54,531 nt of DNA from Spirochaetales bacterium. GTDB taxonomy: Bacteria > Spirochaetota > Spirochaetia > DAHUYW01. The notes under the pieces are model-generated. The model worked only from the letters and a program-made list of their open reading frames with translations. It did no database searches and was not told where the DNA came from. The first letter of the stretch is position 1. Every line of letters begins with the position of its first letter. Positions 31,532 through 41,268 of this stretch are shown here, one piece after another. The translations under genes were made by a program, and so were the position numbers. The stretch lies in the NCBI GenBank assembly GCA_027314665.1, contig DAHVAK010000080.1:1-54531 (forward strand). Direction: 5' to 3'.

Positions 31532-33577
31532 ATGGGTCGGAAAATCGCGCTGCTTTACACCGTATTCAGCATCTTCGTCCTTGTTGCCCTCTCGGTTTGG
31601 ACGACCTACAGCCTCCTTCAGACCAAGGCCCACAACCTCGCCGCGGCGGCGCGGCGATTCGACGCGCTCCAAGCGGAGGTCGCGTCGATCTCTCCGAGCT
31701 CCGGCGGCTACGAGAGCGAAGGCTTTCGGTCCTCGATCCGCTCCCTCTTTCTCACCGACCGGACGCTCCAGGTTCTCCTCATCGAGTCACCGCAAAGCGG
31801 CCTGCGCTATCTCTTCGCCCGACATGCCTCCTCCGTGCAGGACTCCGAGAGGCTCGCGAGCTCTTGGCACGGCGCAATCGTCTACAACTCGACGCTTGAG
31901 AAGCTCTTTTCTGCCCCCTTGCGCCTCCCGAGCCACCCTCGCGACGAGCTTCAGGCGGTCTATTCGATTTTCGATGTGGATTCGCTCTATCCAACCCTCC
32001 AGCCGCTCCTCGTGATGCTCCTGGGCTTCGTTCTTCTTACCGGGATCGTGATTGCGCTCCTCTCGATCGCGCGCGTAAGCCGCCTGCCCGTGGCGGGGGC
32101 TTCCACCGCCCTGCCATCCACGCCCTCCCCTGAGCGGACGGAAGCGGAGCCTCGCCGAGCCCCGGCTGGGCGCCCCGAAGCAGAGGCTCCGGAGAGGGCC
32201 GCACGGCAAGCGGGAGCCGCCTCGCCCGCGCCTGCGCGCGAGCCCCCTCCCTTTCCGGAGCCCTCTCCGGCCGCGTCGGCCCCGGAGCCGTCCCCCGCCC
32301 CCTTCGCAGAGCCCACTCCCGCGGTGCCGGCCCCGGAGCCGTCCCCCGCCCCCACCCCGACCCTGCCTCGCGAATCGCTCGCAGGCGAAGCTTTCGGGGA
32401 GGCAGCAGCCCCGGCGGCGCTCCCCGAGGAGCTGGACCGCCGAAGCGCGAGCGACGAAAGGTGGTCTGCGCTTGCCGAGGAGATCGTTCCCCTCGAGCTC
32501 GAGCCTTCGCGCGGCCTCCCCTCGAGCCGCGAAACCCGAGAGCCTGGCGCGAGGGGCGCGGAGGAGCGAATCGACGAGCTTCCCCCGGGTGTCATCCTTC
32601 CCACCCTCGAGGAGATCGAGAGCGAAGCCCCGCCTGCGCGGGAGGCCGCCTTGCCGCTTCCGGTGGAAGAGGCGCTTCCGAGCGCCGAGGACGAGCTTGC
32701 CGACATCGAGGACTTCGAAGACCTGGAGACGATCGACGGCAGCCCATCCGCCGAGGATGAGCCCGCCCCAAAGCCTCCCCGAGCGGCGCAGCGCGTGCAC
32801 CGGAACGAGCCGCCGCCTGCCGAGCCCCGAGTCGCGCCCTTCTTGGATGAGGACGAGGAGATCGCCGAGCTGGAAGAGATCCCGGATGAGCTCGAGCCCC
32901 TCGCCGCTCCCATCCGCGGCGGCGCGCCGAGTAGAGGGGAGGCGCAGCACCGAGGCCCGAAGGACGGGTCAGGGGGCGGGCTGCTCAAGCGGATCTTGGC
33001 GCAGGGCTCGACTTCCGAGTCCGGCGCAATCGAACCCGCCGAGAAAAGCAGCCCGACTTCCGAGCTCGCTTCCCGAGCCTCCTCGCCGGAAGGCTCGCCC
33101 CGCGGGCTCTTCGCGCCCGAGACCGGCCTCGGATGGTCCGAGTACTTCGAGAAGCGCCTCTCCTTCGAGATCGATCGCTGCGCCTCCTTTGACCAGGACC
33201 TCTCGATCGCCCTCCTGCGCTGCAAGAAACCGGTCGGGCCTCAGTCCCGCAGGGAAATTGCCCGCCAGATTCTCCTCGCCTTCACCTTCCAGGACCTCTG
33301 CTTCGAGCACGGGCCGGACGGCTTCGCCGTCATACTGCCGAATCTCGACATCGAGGGGGCCCACCGCAAGCTCGAGGGCTTCCAGGCTCGCGTTGCGCAA
33401 GAGGAGGAGGATCTTCCCCTGCTGTACGTTGGTCTCGCTGCGCGAAACGGCAGGCTCCTCACCGGAGTGCGACTGCGGGAGGAAGCGGAGAGCGCCCTCT
33501 CGAAGGCCCTCGCGAGCGCGACGGAGACCATCGTCGCGGTCAGAATTGATGCCGGAGTCTATCGCAGGCGTGTCTAG
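31532..33577 (+). CDS. Membrane sensor-like protein with long acidic/Pro-rich linker and degenerate GGDEF domain
   Basis: A 681-residue protein. TM1 covers residues 5-27 (ALLYTVFSIFVLVALSVWTTY). A periplasmic domain of about 130 residues follows, then TM2 (LLVMLLGFVLLTGIVIALLSI, about 157-178), a 350-residue linker rich in Pro, Glu and Ala, and a C-terminal domain of about 160 residues. That last domain has GGDEF-like landmarks: YFEKRLSFEIDRCASFDQDLSIALL, then HGPDGFAVILPNLDIEGAHRKLE. The signature is GPDGF instead of GGDEF, so diguanylate cyclase activity is unlikely; a c-di-GMP or nucleotide sensing or scaffold role may remain. The linker includes a duplicated PAPEPSPAP unit. Its 3' end overlaps the convergent DUF4340 gene by four bases. 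Confidence 0.75.
   Translation: MGRKIALLYTVFSIFVLVALSVWTTYSLLQTKAHNLAAAARRFDALQAEVASISPSSGGYESEGFRSSIRSLFLTDRTLQVLLIESPQSGLRYLFARHASSVQDSERLASSWHGAIVYNSTLEKLFSAPLRLPSHPRDELQAVYSIFDVDSLYPTLQPLLVMLLGFVLLTGIVIALLSIARVSRLPVAGASTALPSTPSPERTEAEPRRAPAGRPEAEAPERAARQAGAASPAPAREPPPFPEPSPAASAPEPSPAPFAEPTPAVPAPEPSPAPTPTLPRESLAGEAFGEAAAPAALPEELDRRSASDERWSALAEEIVPLELEPSRGLPSSRETREPGARGAEERIDELPPGVILPTLEEIESEAPPAREAALPLPVEEALPSAEDELADIEDFEDLETIDGSPSAEDEPAPKPPRAAQRVHRNEPPPAEPRVAPFLDEDEEIAELEEIPDELEPLAAPIRGGAPSRGEAQHRGPKDGSGGGLLKRILAQGSTSESGAIEPAEKSSPTSELASRASSPEGSPRGLFAPETGLGWSEYFEKRLSFEIDRCASFDQDLSIALLRCKKPVGPQSRREIARQILLAFTFQDLCFEHGPDGFAVILPNLDIEGAHRKLEGFQARVAQEEEDLPLLYVGLAARNGRLLTGVRLREEAESALSKALASATETIVAVRIDAGVYRRRV
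32277..32353 (+). repeat. Two 26-bp direct repeats encoding the Pro-rich linker
   Basis: The same 26 bases occur at 32277-32302 and 32328-32353, offset by 51 bases (17 codons). They encode APEPSPAP-type units. In-frame copy-number change by slippage is possible here. Confidence 0.8.
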
Positions 33578-34536
33578 CCCTTCGCAGACAGCTCGCTCAG
33601 GCTCCTGATCAGCCTTCCCAGGGTATACTGATTGACCAGATAGACGTAGGGTTGATCCTCGCGCTTGACGTAGAAGCGGGAGCCGTCGCGCTTACCGACG
33701 TCGATCACCCATCGCCCGCCCCGGACGTTCGTCGCGAGGATTCGCGCGACCGGATGCGCGAGCCCGGTCGCCGTCGGTTCGGGATTGGGAACGAACTCAT
33801 CGCCCGTGAGCCCCAGGAGCTCCCCCTCTACCTCCAGGAGACTCCTCGGATCAAGGCGAAGGCTCGGCTGCCCCTGGACGCCCCAGACATTCTTCCCGTC
33901 CTTGACGGTCGACACGAGAAGGTAGTCGGCGGTGACGCTTCTCCCTCCCACGGCGAAATCGCGCGCCTGCACGCCGATGGTTTGAAGGTTGCTGAGGGAG
34001 AGCCCCTCCGGAGCTATTCTCAGGCTGCACCAGAAGCTCGGCGCCTGGAGAAGGTAGCTCGCAAGCGAGGCCACGGTTTCATAGACCTCGGGAAAGCCCT
34101 CCCGACGCACGTAGTCGCCGTTTTGCACGCCCTCACCCACGTAGAGGTTGACGAGGGTGCGTCCATGATCGCGAACGAGCAGGTGGGTCGCTTGGCCGGG
34201 CTCGAGGGAAAAGCTGCCCCAGGTGCCTCGGTCGCGGCTCGCAACGCGCAGGGACCGCTCTTCCCGGACCGCCTCGAGAAAGGCCTCGACACGGCTCCGG
34301 TCGGCCGGAAAGCTCTCTCCCTCGATCGTGATCCACCATTCTCCCTCCTGTCCGAGGGCAAGTTCCACGCTCCCCCCCGGCCCCTCGATGGAGATGGAGC
34401 TCGATCGATTCGGCACGAAGCCGGAGAGGAGAAGCTCCGCGCGGTTGGCGGGCGAGGCGAGCCTTCCGAAGAGATAGACGACCACGAGGGCGCACAGGAG
34501 CGCAGTGAGGAGAACGAGCTTCCTGCGATATCTCAT
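33574..34536 (-). CDS. DUF4340 domain-containing protein
   Basis: A 320-residue protein with one N-terminal membrane helix (KLVLLTALLCALVVVYLFG) and a periplasmic part of the DUF4340 type. Typical are VELALGQEGEWWITI, FPADRSRVEAFLEAVREE, HLLVRDHGRTLVNLYVG and a C-terminal DVGKRDGSRFYVKREDQPYVYLVNQYTLGRL. DUF4340 genes very often end GldA/GldF/GldG-type ABC clusters, as here. It starts by ATGA overlap with the upstream gldG-like gene. The substrate or role of these systems in non-gliding bacteria is not established. Confidence 0.85.
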   Translation of the reverse strand: MRYRRKLVLLTALLCALVVVYLFGRLASPANRAELLLSGFVPNRSSSISIEGPGGSVELALGQEGEWWITIEGESFPADRSRVEAFLEAVREERSLRVASRDRGTWGSFSLEPGQATHLLVRDHGRTLVNLYVGEGVQNGDYVRREGFPEVYETVASLASYLLQAPSFWCSLRIAPEGLSLSNLQTIGVQARDFAVGGRSVTADYLLVSTVKDGKNVWGVQGQPSLRLDPRSLLEVEGELLGLTGDEFVPNPEPTATGLAHPVARILATNVRGGRWVIDVGKRDGSRFYVKREDQPYVYLVNQYTLGRLIRSLSELSAKG

Positions 34537-36098
34537 TTGCCGCCCTCGGCCGCCCTCTGCCTGCGCCTGCGCACCGCCGATCTGCGCAAGCCGAAAAGGA
34601 TGACTCCGAGCGGGATAAGGAAGATGTTGACGACCTCCGCGAAGCGGAAGGTCGCGAGCTTCGCCCGTGGATCCTCGATCCGGTCGAGCCGGGGGTCCCA
34701 CTGCCCCTTTGTCTTGATGCTCAGGAGGGCCTCGTTTCTCGTCAGCCAATCGATCGTGTTGCCGGCGAAGCTCAGGTTGTAGGCGCTGTCCGAGTAATGG
34801 ATGAGGTCCGAGAGAAAGTCGTCGTCACCGACCACGACGAGCCGAGTCGGGCGGCTCAAGACGGCTCCCGCCCCGGCGGCGGACCGCTCCGAGTAGCTCG
34901 GGAACCTCCCTCTGAGGGCCTCGACAAGGTCGTACTGCCCCGGAACCTGACCGCCGCTCGAATCGTAGCTCTTGACCTCGTAGGGATTGGTCTGGAAGCT
35001 CCCCTTCATGATCCAGGCATCTCGCGTGGATTTCGCGAGACTCTCGTAGCGGATGCCTGGCAGGTCAAGCCTCACGAGGGGGCTCGGCCACAGCAGGTCA
35101 AGCCCTTCGAAGTTCCGGGTTATCGGGCTGCTGCGCGAGACGTCCGCGCGCCGGATCGAAAGCCAATGGGGGTAGGGCCCAAGATCCTCCCAGACATATC
35201 GCCCGCCGACTGTCCGCAGGGTGCGAAAGCTCTTTGCGCTCCTGTCGAGCACCAGGGTGTTGGCGATTCGAACTCCGTAGGATGCGATGAGGTCGAGGAT
35301 CGGCATGTCGATGAGGGGAGTCGCCTTGAGATCCCCTCGCGTATGGATCTCCACCCCGGGCACGCAGAACAGAGTGGCTCCGCCCGCCATGACGAACCGG
35401 TCGATCGGTTGAAGATCGGCCGCGGTGAGATCCTTGCCGCCGAGCACCACCAGCGCATCGAGCGAGGGCGGTATTGGCGCCCCGGGGGCGATCGGGAGGA
35501 TCGCGTAGGTTCGACCGATCGAAGCGGTGAAGAGGCTGTAGTCGCTCTGAAGGCTGCGCTTGGAGTTCCCGATCAGGACGCCGATAGCCCACATCCTGTC
35601 CTGAGCGAGCTTCATCACCGCAGCGGTTAGCTGATACTCCAGGTTGCTCGTTCCGCCGACGAACGGAATCACTTCCTGCCGGTCGAGGTACTGAATATCG
35701 ATCCCGGAGTAGACGAGGGCCGTCGTCCGCTCGCTCTTTTCGAGAATCTCCATCTGCTCGGGGTAGATTCCGATTGCCTGGATCTTCTGCGTGACTCCAG
35801 CCGCCTCCGGATCCACCGACCGCACCGTGATCCTCCCGTGGGAGTAAACTGCGTACTCGTCGAGAAGATCCTGCACCTCCTGCGGTACCGGCGAGATCTT
35901 CCGCAGCCTTGGCGACACGTAGTAGGTGATCGCCGCCGGCTCGGCCAGCGAGCGGTAGAGGTTCCTGCTTGCCGCAGAGAGCGTGAAGACGTGGTCTTCG
36001 GTGAGATCGATGCGAAAGAAGAAGAGCGCGCCGTCAAGCGCGATGAAAACAGCGATCGCGATCACGAGCGCGGTGAGCAGGAGCTCCCTTCCCCTCAT
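34533..36098 (-). CDS. GldG-like ABC-system auxiliary protein
   Basis: A 521-residue protein with a TM helix near each end (ELLLTALVIAIAVFIALDGALFFF; VVNIFLIPLGVILFGL). Between them is a periplasmic part of the GldG/ABC-uncharacterised-substrate-binding type: DLTEDHVFTLSAASRNLYRSL, GRITVRSVDPEAAG, TSNLEYQLTAAVMKL, and a glutamine-amidotransferase-like core with DALVVLGGKDLTAADLQPID. In Bacteroidetes the homologue works with GldA and GldF. Both ends overlap the neighbours by four bases (ATGA), so stoichiometric co-expression with the permease and DUF4340 protein is expected. Confidence 0.88.
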   Translation of the reverse strand: MRGRELLLTALVIAIAVFIALDGALFFFRIDLTEDHVFTLSAASRNLYRSLAEPAAITYYVSPRLRKISPVPQEVQDLLDEYAVYSHGRITVRSVDPEAAGVTQKIQAIGIYPEQMEILEKSERTTALVYSGIDIQYLDRQEVIPFVGGTSNLEYQLTAAVMKLAQDRMWAIGVLIGNSKRSLQSDYSLFTASIGRTYAILPIAPGAPIPPSLDALVVLGGKDLTAADLQPIDRFVMAGGATLFCVPGVEIHTRGDLKATPLIDMPILDLIASYGVRIANTLVLDRSAKSFRTLRTVGGRYVWEDLGPYPHWLSIRRADVSRSSPITRNFEGLDLLWPSPLVRLDLPGIRYESLAKSTRDAWIMKGSFQTNPYEVKSYDSSGGQVPGQYDLVEALRGRFPSYSERSAAGAGAVLSRPTRLVVVGDDDFLSDLIHYSDSAYNLSFAGNTIDWLTRNEALLSIKTKGQWDPRLDRIEDPRAKLATFRFAEVVNIFLIPLGVILFGLRRSAVRRRRQRAAEGGK

Positions 36099-36814
36099 CG
36101 AAAGCGCCCCCGAGCAAGGCTCTTGGTGGTTAGATACAGGAAGAGCCCGGTCACGATCAGGAAATAAAGGATGTCGCGGGAATCCAGAAGCCCCTTGTCG
36201 AAGCTCTCAAAGTGCGAGCGGAAGGAGATCCAGCTCACGGCGGAGGCGAGCCAAGCCGGCAGATCCATGAAGGCATTCACCGAGCCGATCAGGGTGAGAA
36301 AGACGAGGGAAAGCGCTGCCCCGAGGAAGGCGCTAATCTGGTTCACGACGAGGGATGAGATGTATTGACCGACGGCGATCGCCGCCCCACCGAGGAACAG
36401 CATGCCGAGGTACTCGCCGACGATCTGCCCCTTCTGGAAATCTCCCAGGGGCAGGAGGGTAAGGGGAAGGGGTATCGTGAGCAGCGCGATCACGAGGAGC
36501 AGCCCGAATGCCGCCGCAAACTTGCCCGCGACGAGCTCCCATTCGCGGTAGGGCAGGGTAAAGAGGATCTCCGCGGTCCCGAGGCGCCTCTCCTCCGCCC
36601 AGATCCGCATGGTGAGGGCGGGAACGACGACGATGTAGATCAAGGGGACGATCGAGAAGTAGCCCCGCAGCGAGGCAACGTTTTGAAAGAGAAATTGGTT
36701 CAGGGAGAGAAACCAAACCGAGGCGAAGACGAGAAAGGCGACCGCTACGACGTAGGCGATCGGCGAGTTGAAGTAGGAGCGCAGCTCCTTTTTCACGATC
36801 GGCATCACCCTCAT
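36095..36814 (-). CDS. ABC transporter permease, GldF-like
   Basis: A 239-residue inner-membrane protein with six predicted helices of the ABC-2 permease type. It has KKELRSYFNSPIAYVVAVAFLVF at the start. RIWAEERRLGTAEILFTLPYREWELVAGKF, the conserved loop of GldF-type permeases, comes near residue 70-100. It is four-base coupled to the ATPase upstream and the GldG-like gene downstream. It presumably forms the membrane channel of this four-gene system. Confidence 0.9.
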   Translation of the reverse strand: MRVMPIVKKELRSYFNSPIAYVVAVAFLVFASVWFLSLNQFLFQNVASLRGYFSIVPLIYIVVVPALTMRIWAEERRLGTAEILFTLPYREWELVAGKFAAAFGLLLVIALLTIPLPLTLLPLGDFQKGQIVGEYLGMLFLGGAAIAVGQYISSLVVNQISAFLGAALSLVFLTLIGSVNAFMDLPAWLASAVSWISFRSHFESFDKGLLDSRDILYFLIVTGLFLYLTTKSLARGRFR

Positions 36815-37755
36815 GGATGGGCCTGCCCCTCCGAGGTGAGCCTCTGGAAGATCTCCTCCAAGCTGAGGCCGACTTGAGTCGAGGAGAGGAGCTTCGCGCC
36901 GCGCGCAACGGCCCAGTCGAAGATGACCTCCCCGAAGCCTTCGGAGCCGGCGGTGAGGAGGTCGGCGGCGAAGGTGTCCCCGCCGGCGGGAGTGAAGCCG
37001 ACCACCGACTGAACCCTCGGAATGCCGGCAAGGGCTTCCGGGGTGAGCCCCGGCGCGCGAACGACGACGCGGAAGCGGCTGCCAACCTTCATCCGGCGCC
37101 GAATTTCCTCCGCCGTCCCCTCGGCCGCGATTTCTCCCTTATTAAGGATGAGGACGCGCCCGCACACCGCTTCGACCTCCTGCAGAATGTGGGTCGAAAG
37201 GAGCACGGTCTTCTCCCGTCCGATCTCCTTGAGCAGCTCGCGAATCTCCACGATCTGATTCGGATCCAGTCCGGCCGTCGGCTCGTCGAGAATGAGAATC
37301 TCGGGGGAGTGGACCAGCGCCTGCGCAATCCCGACACGCTGCCGGTAGCCCTTGGACAGGGCGGCGATGGGGCGCTGCCGCACGTCGAGGATTCCGCATT
37401 GGCGGCAGGCTCGCTCGATCGCGGCACGCCGCGCGCCGCGGCTCACCCCCCGTGAGGCAGCGATGAACTCGAGGTATTCGAAAACCGTGAGATCGTCATA
37501 GAGAGGCGCGCTTTCGGGGAGGTAGCCGATCAGCCGCCTCACCGCAAGCGACTCCTCGCGCACGTCCAAGGAGTTGATGCGCGCCATTCCCTCGCTCGGG
37601 GCATGGTAGCAGGTGAGCACCCGCATCAGCGTGGTCTTTCCCGCGCCGTTCGGGCCGAGGAGCCCGACCACCTCACCCGCGCCGATCGCGAAGCTCACGT
37701 CCCGGACCGCCTCGAGGAGCCCATACCGCTTCGTGACGTGGGAGACTTCGATCAT
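36811..37755 (-). CDS. ABC transporter ATP-binding protein, GldA-like
   Basis: A 314-residue ABC ATPase. Walker A is GLLGPNGAGKTTLMRVL (about residues 33-49), the Q-loop region is GYLPESAPLYDDLT, the signature is LSKGYRQRVGIAQAL, and Walker B is EILILDEPTAGLDPNQ. The switch His is in LSTHILQEVE. About 90 C-terminal residues form the extra domain seen in GldA-type and copper-type (NosF) ABC proteins. It is coupled to the permease downstream and to rnz upstream by four-base overlaps. Confidence 0.93.
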   Translation of the reverse strand: MIEVSHVTKRYGLLEAVRDVSFAIGAGEVVGLLGPNGAGKTTLMRVLTCYHAPSEGMARINSLDVREESLAVRRLIGYLPESAPLYDDLTVFEYLEFIAASRGVSRGARRAAIERACRQCGILDVRQRPIAALSKGYRQRVGIAQALVHSPEILILDEPTAGLDPNQIVEIRELLKEIGREKTVLLSTHILQEVEAVCGRVLILNKGEIAAEGTAEEIRRRMKVGSRFRVVVRAPGLTPEALAGIPRVQSVVGFTPAGGDTFAADLLTAGSEGFGEVIFDWAVARGAKLLSSTQVGLSLEEIFQRLTSEGQAHP

Positions 37756-38699
37756 GGAACGACGACGGTCTCTTCGACAAAGGGAATCGGTATCACCTGA
37801 CGGTCGCGAGTGAGAAACGTGGGCTCGAAGATCTCGCGCGCCTCTTTGACCAGCCTCTTGAGGTCGCGCTCGGTGTAGCGAGGGCTGTAGTGGATCAAAC
37901 CCATCTGCTTCACGCCTCCGGCCTCCATGGCGACGCGAGCCGCCTGCTGCGCGGTGAGGTGCTTCTTCTCGCGCGCGCTTTCGCTGAGCTCCTCGAGAAA
38001 CATCCCCTCGCAGATCAGGAGATCCGAGTCGCTCACCTCGCGCGCAATCTCGGGGAAATAGCCCGTATCGGTCACGTAGCTGAACTTGCGCCCCTTGCGC
38101 GGGGTGCCCATGACCTCCTCCGGACGGACTACCCTACCCCCTTCGAGCTCGACCTCCGATCCTCCTTGCAGCTGAGACCAGAGGGGTCCGCGCGGCACGC
38201 CGGCGGCGAGTGCCTTCTCGGGGAAAAACACCCCCGGGCGGCTCTTCTCCTCCAGGGTGTAGCCGTAGCAGGGCTTTGAATGGCGCAGGGGAAAGGAGCG
38301 GACCTGGAAATCATCGGTCTCGTAGACCACTTGGGGTCCGGTCACCTCCCGCACCACAATCTCGTAGTTGATGTACATGTCGAGGACTCGCCGGTTCATC
38401 TCGATGTACTCTCGGATCCGAGGAGGCCCAACTACGATGAGAGGCTCGTCGCGATCCACCTGCGAAGAGAGCATAAGGATCCCCGGCAGACCGGTGACGT
38501 GATCGGCATGGGTATGGGAGATGAAGACCACCGAGATCTTCTTCCAGCGCAGATTGAGCCGGCGCAGGGAGACCTGCGTTCCCTCCCCCGCGTCGAAGAG
38601 AAAGAGATCGCCTTCTCGCCTGAGCAGCGCCGAGGTAAGGTGACGGTTCGGGAGAGGCATCATGCCCCCGCTGCCTAGGATAAAAGCTTCTAGGTTCAT
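37752..38699 (-). CDS. rnz: Ribonuclease Z
   Basis: A 315-residue metallo-beta-lactamase-fold endonuclease that trims the 3' trailer of tRNA precursors. The zinc motif is SHTHADHVTGLPGIL near residue 60 (HxHxDH). Further ligand regions are FPLRHSKPCYGYTLEE, SYVTDTGY and HYSPRYTERDLKRLV; the arm (exosite) region lies around residues 165-190. The length matches the short RNase Z/ElaC type. It starts 34 bases after clpC with GGAG ahead of the ATG, and its stop overlaps the start of the ABC ATPase gene. Confidence 0.92.
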   Translation of the reverse strand: MNLEAFILGSGGMMPLPNRHLTSALLRREGDLFLFDAGEGTQVSLRRLNLRWKKISVVFISHTHADHVTGLPGILMLSSQVDRDEPLIVVGPPRIREYIEMNRRVLDMYINYEIVVREVTGPQVVYETDDFQVRSFPLRHSKPCYGYTLEEKSRPGVFFPEKALAAGVPRGPLWSQLQGGSEVELEGGRVVRPEEVMGTPRKGRKFSYVTDTGYFPEIAREVSDSDLLICEGMFLEELSESAREKKHLTAQQAARVAMEAGGVKQMGLIHYSPRYTERDLKRLVKEAREIFEPTFLTRDRQVIPIPFVEETVVVP

Positions 38700-38733
38700 G
38701 CGAAATGGCTCCGTTGTAGGCGAGGGGGCCGAC

Positions 38734-41256
38734 TTAGTTTGAAATACCCGCGGGGGTAGGCTCGCTCTTCTGCGGATTCCTCGACAGGAAGGCTATCTCC
38801 TCTTTCCTGACGGTGATGGTCACGCGGCTTCCGGGTTGAATCTTGCCCTTCAGCACCTCGAGCGACAATGCGTCCTCCACATGCTTCTGGATAATCCGGC
38901 GCAGGGGCCGAGCGCCGTACTTCGTATCGAAGCCCTTCTCGATGAGCAGATCCTTCGCCTTCTGCTTCACCTCGATGATGATGTCGGTATCGAGCAGCCG
39001 CATCTGCACCTCATTCAGCATGATGTCGAGGATTTGCCGGACATCCTCCCGCGACAGGCTGTGGAAGACGACGATCTCATCGACGCGGTTGAGGAACTCC
39101 GGACGGAATACCCGCTTCAGCTCGGCCATGGCGGAGCTGCGAATCTCGTTGAAGCTCATCAGGTTGTCCTCGGCCCTGAAGCCGAGAGCGCTGTCGCGAG
39201 AGATTTCGCGGGCGCCCACATTGGAGGTCATGATGAGAACCGTGTTGCGGAACGAGACACGATGGCCGAAGTTGTCCTGCAGCTCGCCCTCCTCCAGCAC
39301 CTGGAGAAGAAGGTTGAAGACATCCGGATGAGCCTTTTCGATCTCATCGAGCAGGATGACGCTGTAGGGTCTGCGTCTGATCTTTTCGGTGAGAAAACCG
39401 CCCTCTTCGTAGCCGACATAGCCCGGAGGCGCCCCGACGAGCCGGGAGACGTTGTGCTTCTCCATGTAGTCGGACATGTCGATACGGATCAGGGCCTCCT
39501 GATCGCCGAAGAGGAACTCCGCGAGGCTTTTCGCAAGGAGGGTCTTGCCGACGCCGGTCGGGCCGAGAAAGATGAACGAACCCATGGGTCGCTTCGGCGA
39601 GCTCAGGCCCGTGCGAGCGCGACGAATCGCCGAGGCCACCGCCGTGACCGCCTCGTTCTGCCCGATGACCTTGTGGTGCAGCTCGTCTTCTATGTGCAGG
39701 AGCTTGTCCGACTCGGTCTGAGCGATACGGATCAGCGGGATCCCCGTGATGTTCGAGATGATCTGCTGGATGTCTTCCTCGTCGACGACGTTCTTCTCGA
39801 TCTTGAGAGTGTCCTCCCAGCCCTGCTTCATGTCCTCGACCTTGGCCTTGAGCTGGCGCACCGTATCGCGGACGGCGGCCGCCTTCTCATAGTTCTGAGA
39901 GTTCACGAGAGCTATCTTCTCGTTCGTCAGCCGCTCGATCTCCATCTCGAGCTTCGCAAGCTCCTTGGGGCGGACGCTGTTGGTGATCCGCTTGTGCGAG
40001 CCGGCCTCGTCGATGAGATCGATCGCCTTATCCGGAAGGAAGCGCTCGGTGATGTAGCGGCTCGAGAGGACCGCCGCCTGCTCAATGGCCTGGTCGGTGT
40101 AGGTGACGTTGTGATGATCCTCGTACTGGGTCTTGATGCCTTTCAGGATCTCCATGGTCTCCTCGACCGAAGGCTCAGACACGAAGATCGACTGGAAGCG
40201 CCGCTCCAGGGCGGTATCCTTCTCGATGTACTTCTTGTACTCATTCAGGGTCGTCGCTCCGATGCACTGGAGCTCGCCGCGAGAAAGGGCCGGCTTCAGC
40301 ATGTTCGAAGCGTCGATTGCACCCTCGGCGCCCCCCGCCCCGATGAACGTGTGCAGCTCGTCGAAGAAGAGGATCACGTAGCCCGCATTCACGATCTCCT
40401 TCATCACGCGCTTCAGCCGCTCCTCAAACTCACCGCGGTACTTCGTTCCAGCGATAAGCGAGGCAAGGTCGAGGGTCATCACCCGCTTGCCCATGAGAAC
40501 CTCGGGGGCCGTTCCGTCGACGATCCGCTGCGCGAGCCCTTCCACGATGGCGGTCTTTCCTACCCCGGGCTCGCCGATGAGGACCGGATTGTTCTTAGTC
40601 CGCCGAGCGAGGATCTGGATGACCCTCTGGATCTCCTTCATCCTGCCGATGACCGGGTCGAGCTTGCCTTCTCGCGCGTACTCCGTGAGATCGCGCGAGA
40701 ACTCGTCGAGGGTCGGGGTCGCCTTCTTGCCCGGCAGGGGCTGTTTGCGCTTCTGCGACTGAGACTGCGAGGAGGACTGCGACTGAAGCTGGGGCGGAAT
40801 GCGCTTCGCATAGCCGCTGGAGCCGGAAAGATCGATCACAATCTCCCGAAGCTGCTCGACGGTCACGCTGTACTTCGCGAGGCTCCGCTGGACCACGCTT
40901 CCGGTTTCCTTTGCCGAGGCGAGCAGGAGATGCTCGGTGCCGATGTACTCGTGCCCCAGATTGCGGGCCTCTTCGGCCGAATCCTCGAGAATCTTCTTTC
41001 CGCGCTTCGACGGCGGAACGTCTCCGAGGATGAAACCGGAGTGCTTCTTCGGAATGCTGCGCTCGATCTCGAGCTGCATCTCGGTCGGATCGACGTTCAA
41101 ACGCTTAAGCGCCTTGTAGCCCAGCCCCTCTCCGTCCTTCAGCAGGGCAAGGATGATGTGCTCGGGAAGCAGCTGGTCCGAATGGAACCGTTTTGCCTCT
41201 TCCTGAGCGAATATCGTGAGTATCCGTTGAGCTCTCTGCGTAAGCCCTTTGAACAT
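38734..41256 (-). CDS. clpC: ATP-dependent Clp protease ATPase subunit ClpC
   Basis: An 840-residue class I Clp/Hsp100 unfoldase. The N-domain repeats cover residues 1-150 ([31 protein letters not shown]). A Gln/Ser-rich linker covers about 156-170. D1 Walker A is GEPGVGKT at 228-235. The middle UVR-like segment ([18 protein letters not shown]) marks it as ClpC rather than ClpB. D2 has GPTGVGKT near residue 560, and sensor/arginine-finger regions follow, ending [16 protein letters not shown]. It works with ClpP (not in this window) on misfolded or adaptor-delivered proteins. It follows mcsA-mcsB, as in Firmicutes, but without ctsR. Confidence 0.96.
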   Translation of the reverse strand: MFKGLTQRAQRILTIFAQEEAKRFHSDQLLPEHIILALLKDGEGLGYKALKRLNVDPTEMQLEIERSIPKKHSGFILGDVPPSKRGKKILEDSAEEARNLGHEYIGTEHLLLASAKETGSVVQRSLAKYSVTVEQLREIVIDLSGSSGYAKRIPPQLQSQSSSQSQSQKRKQPLPGKKATPTLDEFSRDLTEYAREGKLDPVIGRMKEIQRVIQILARRTKNNPVLIGEPGVGKTAIVEGLAQRIVDGTAPEVLMGKRVMTLDLASLIAGTKYRGEFEERLKRVMKEIVNAGYVILFFDELHTFIGAGGAEGAIDASNMLKPALSRGELQCIGATTLNEYKKYIEKDTALERRFQSIFVSEPSVEETMEILKGIKTQYEDHHNVTYTDQAIEQAAVLSSRYITERFLPDKAIDLIDEAGSHKRITNSVRPKELAKLEMEIERLTNEKIALVNSQNYEKAAAVRDTVRQLKAKVEDMKQGWEDTLKIEKNVVDEEDIQQIISNITGIPLIRIAQTESDKLLHIEDELHHKVIGQNEAVTAVASAIRRARTGLSSPKRPMGSFIFLGPTGVGKTLLAKSLAEFLFGDQEALIRIDMSDYMEKHNVSRLVGAPPGYVGYEEGGFLTEKIRRRPYSVILLDEIEKAHPDVFNLLLQVLEEGELQDNFGHRVSFRNTVLIMTSNVGAREISRDSALGFRAEDNLMSFNEIRSSAMAELKRVFRPEFLNRVDEIVVFHSLSREDVRQILDIMLNEVQMRLLDTDIIIEVKQKAKDLLIEKGFDTKYGARPLRRIIQKHVEDALSLEVLKGKIQPGSRVTITVRKEEIAFLSRNPQKSEPTPAGISN

Positions 41257-41268
41257 GCTCTTCCTCCG

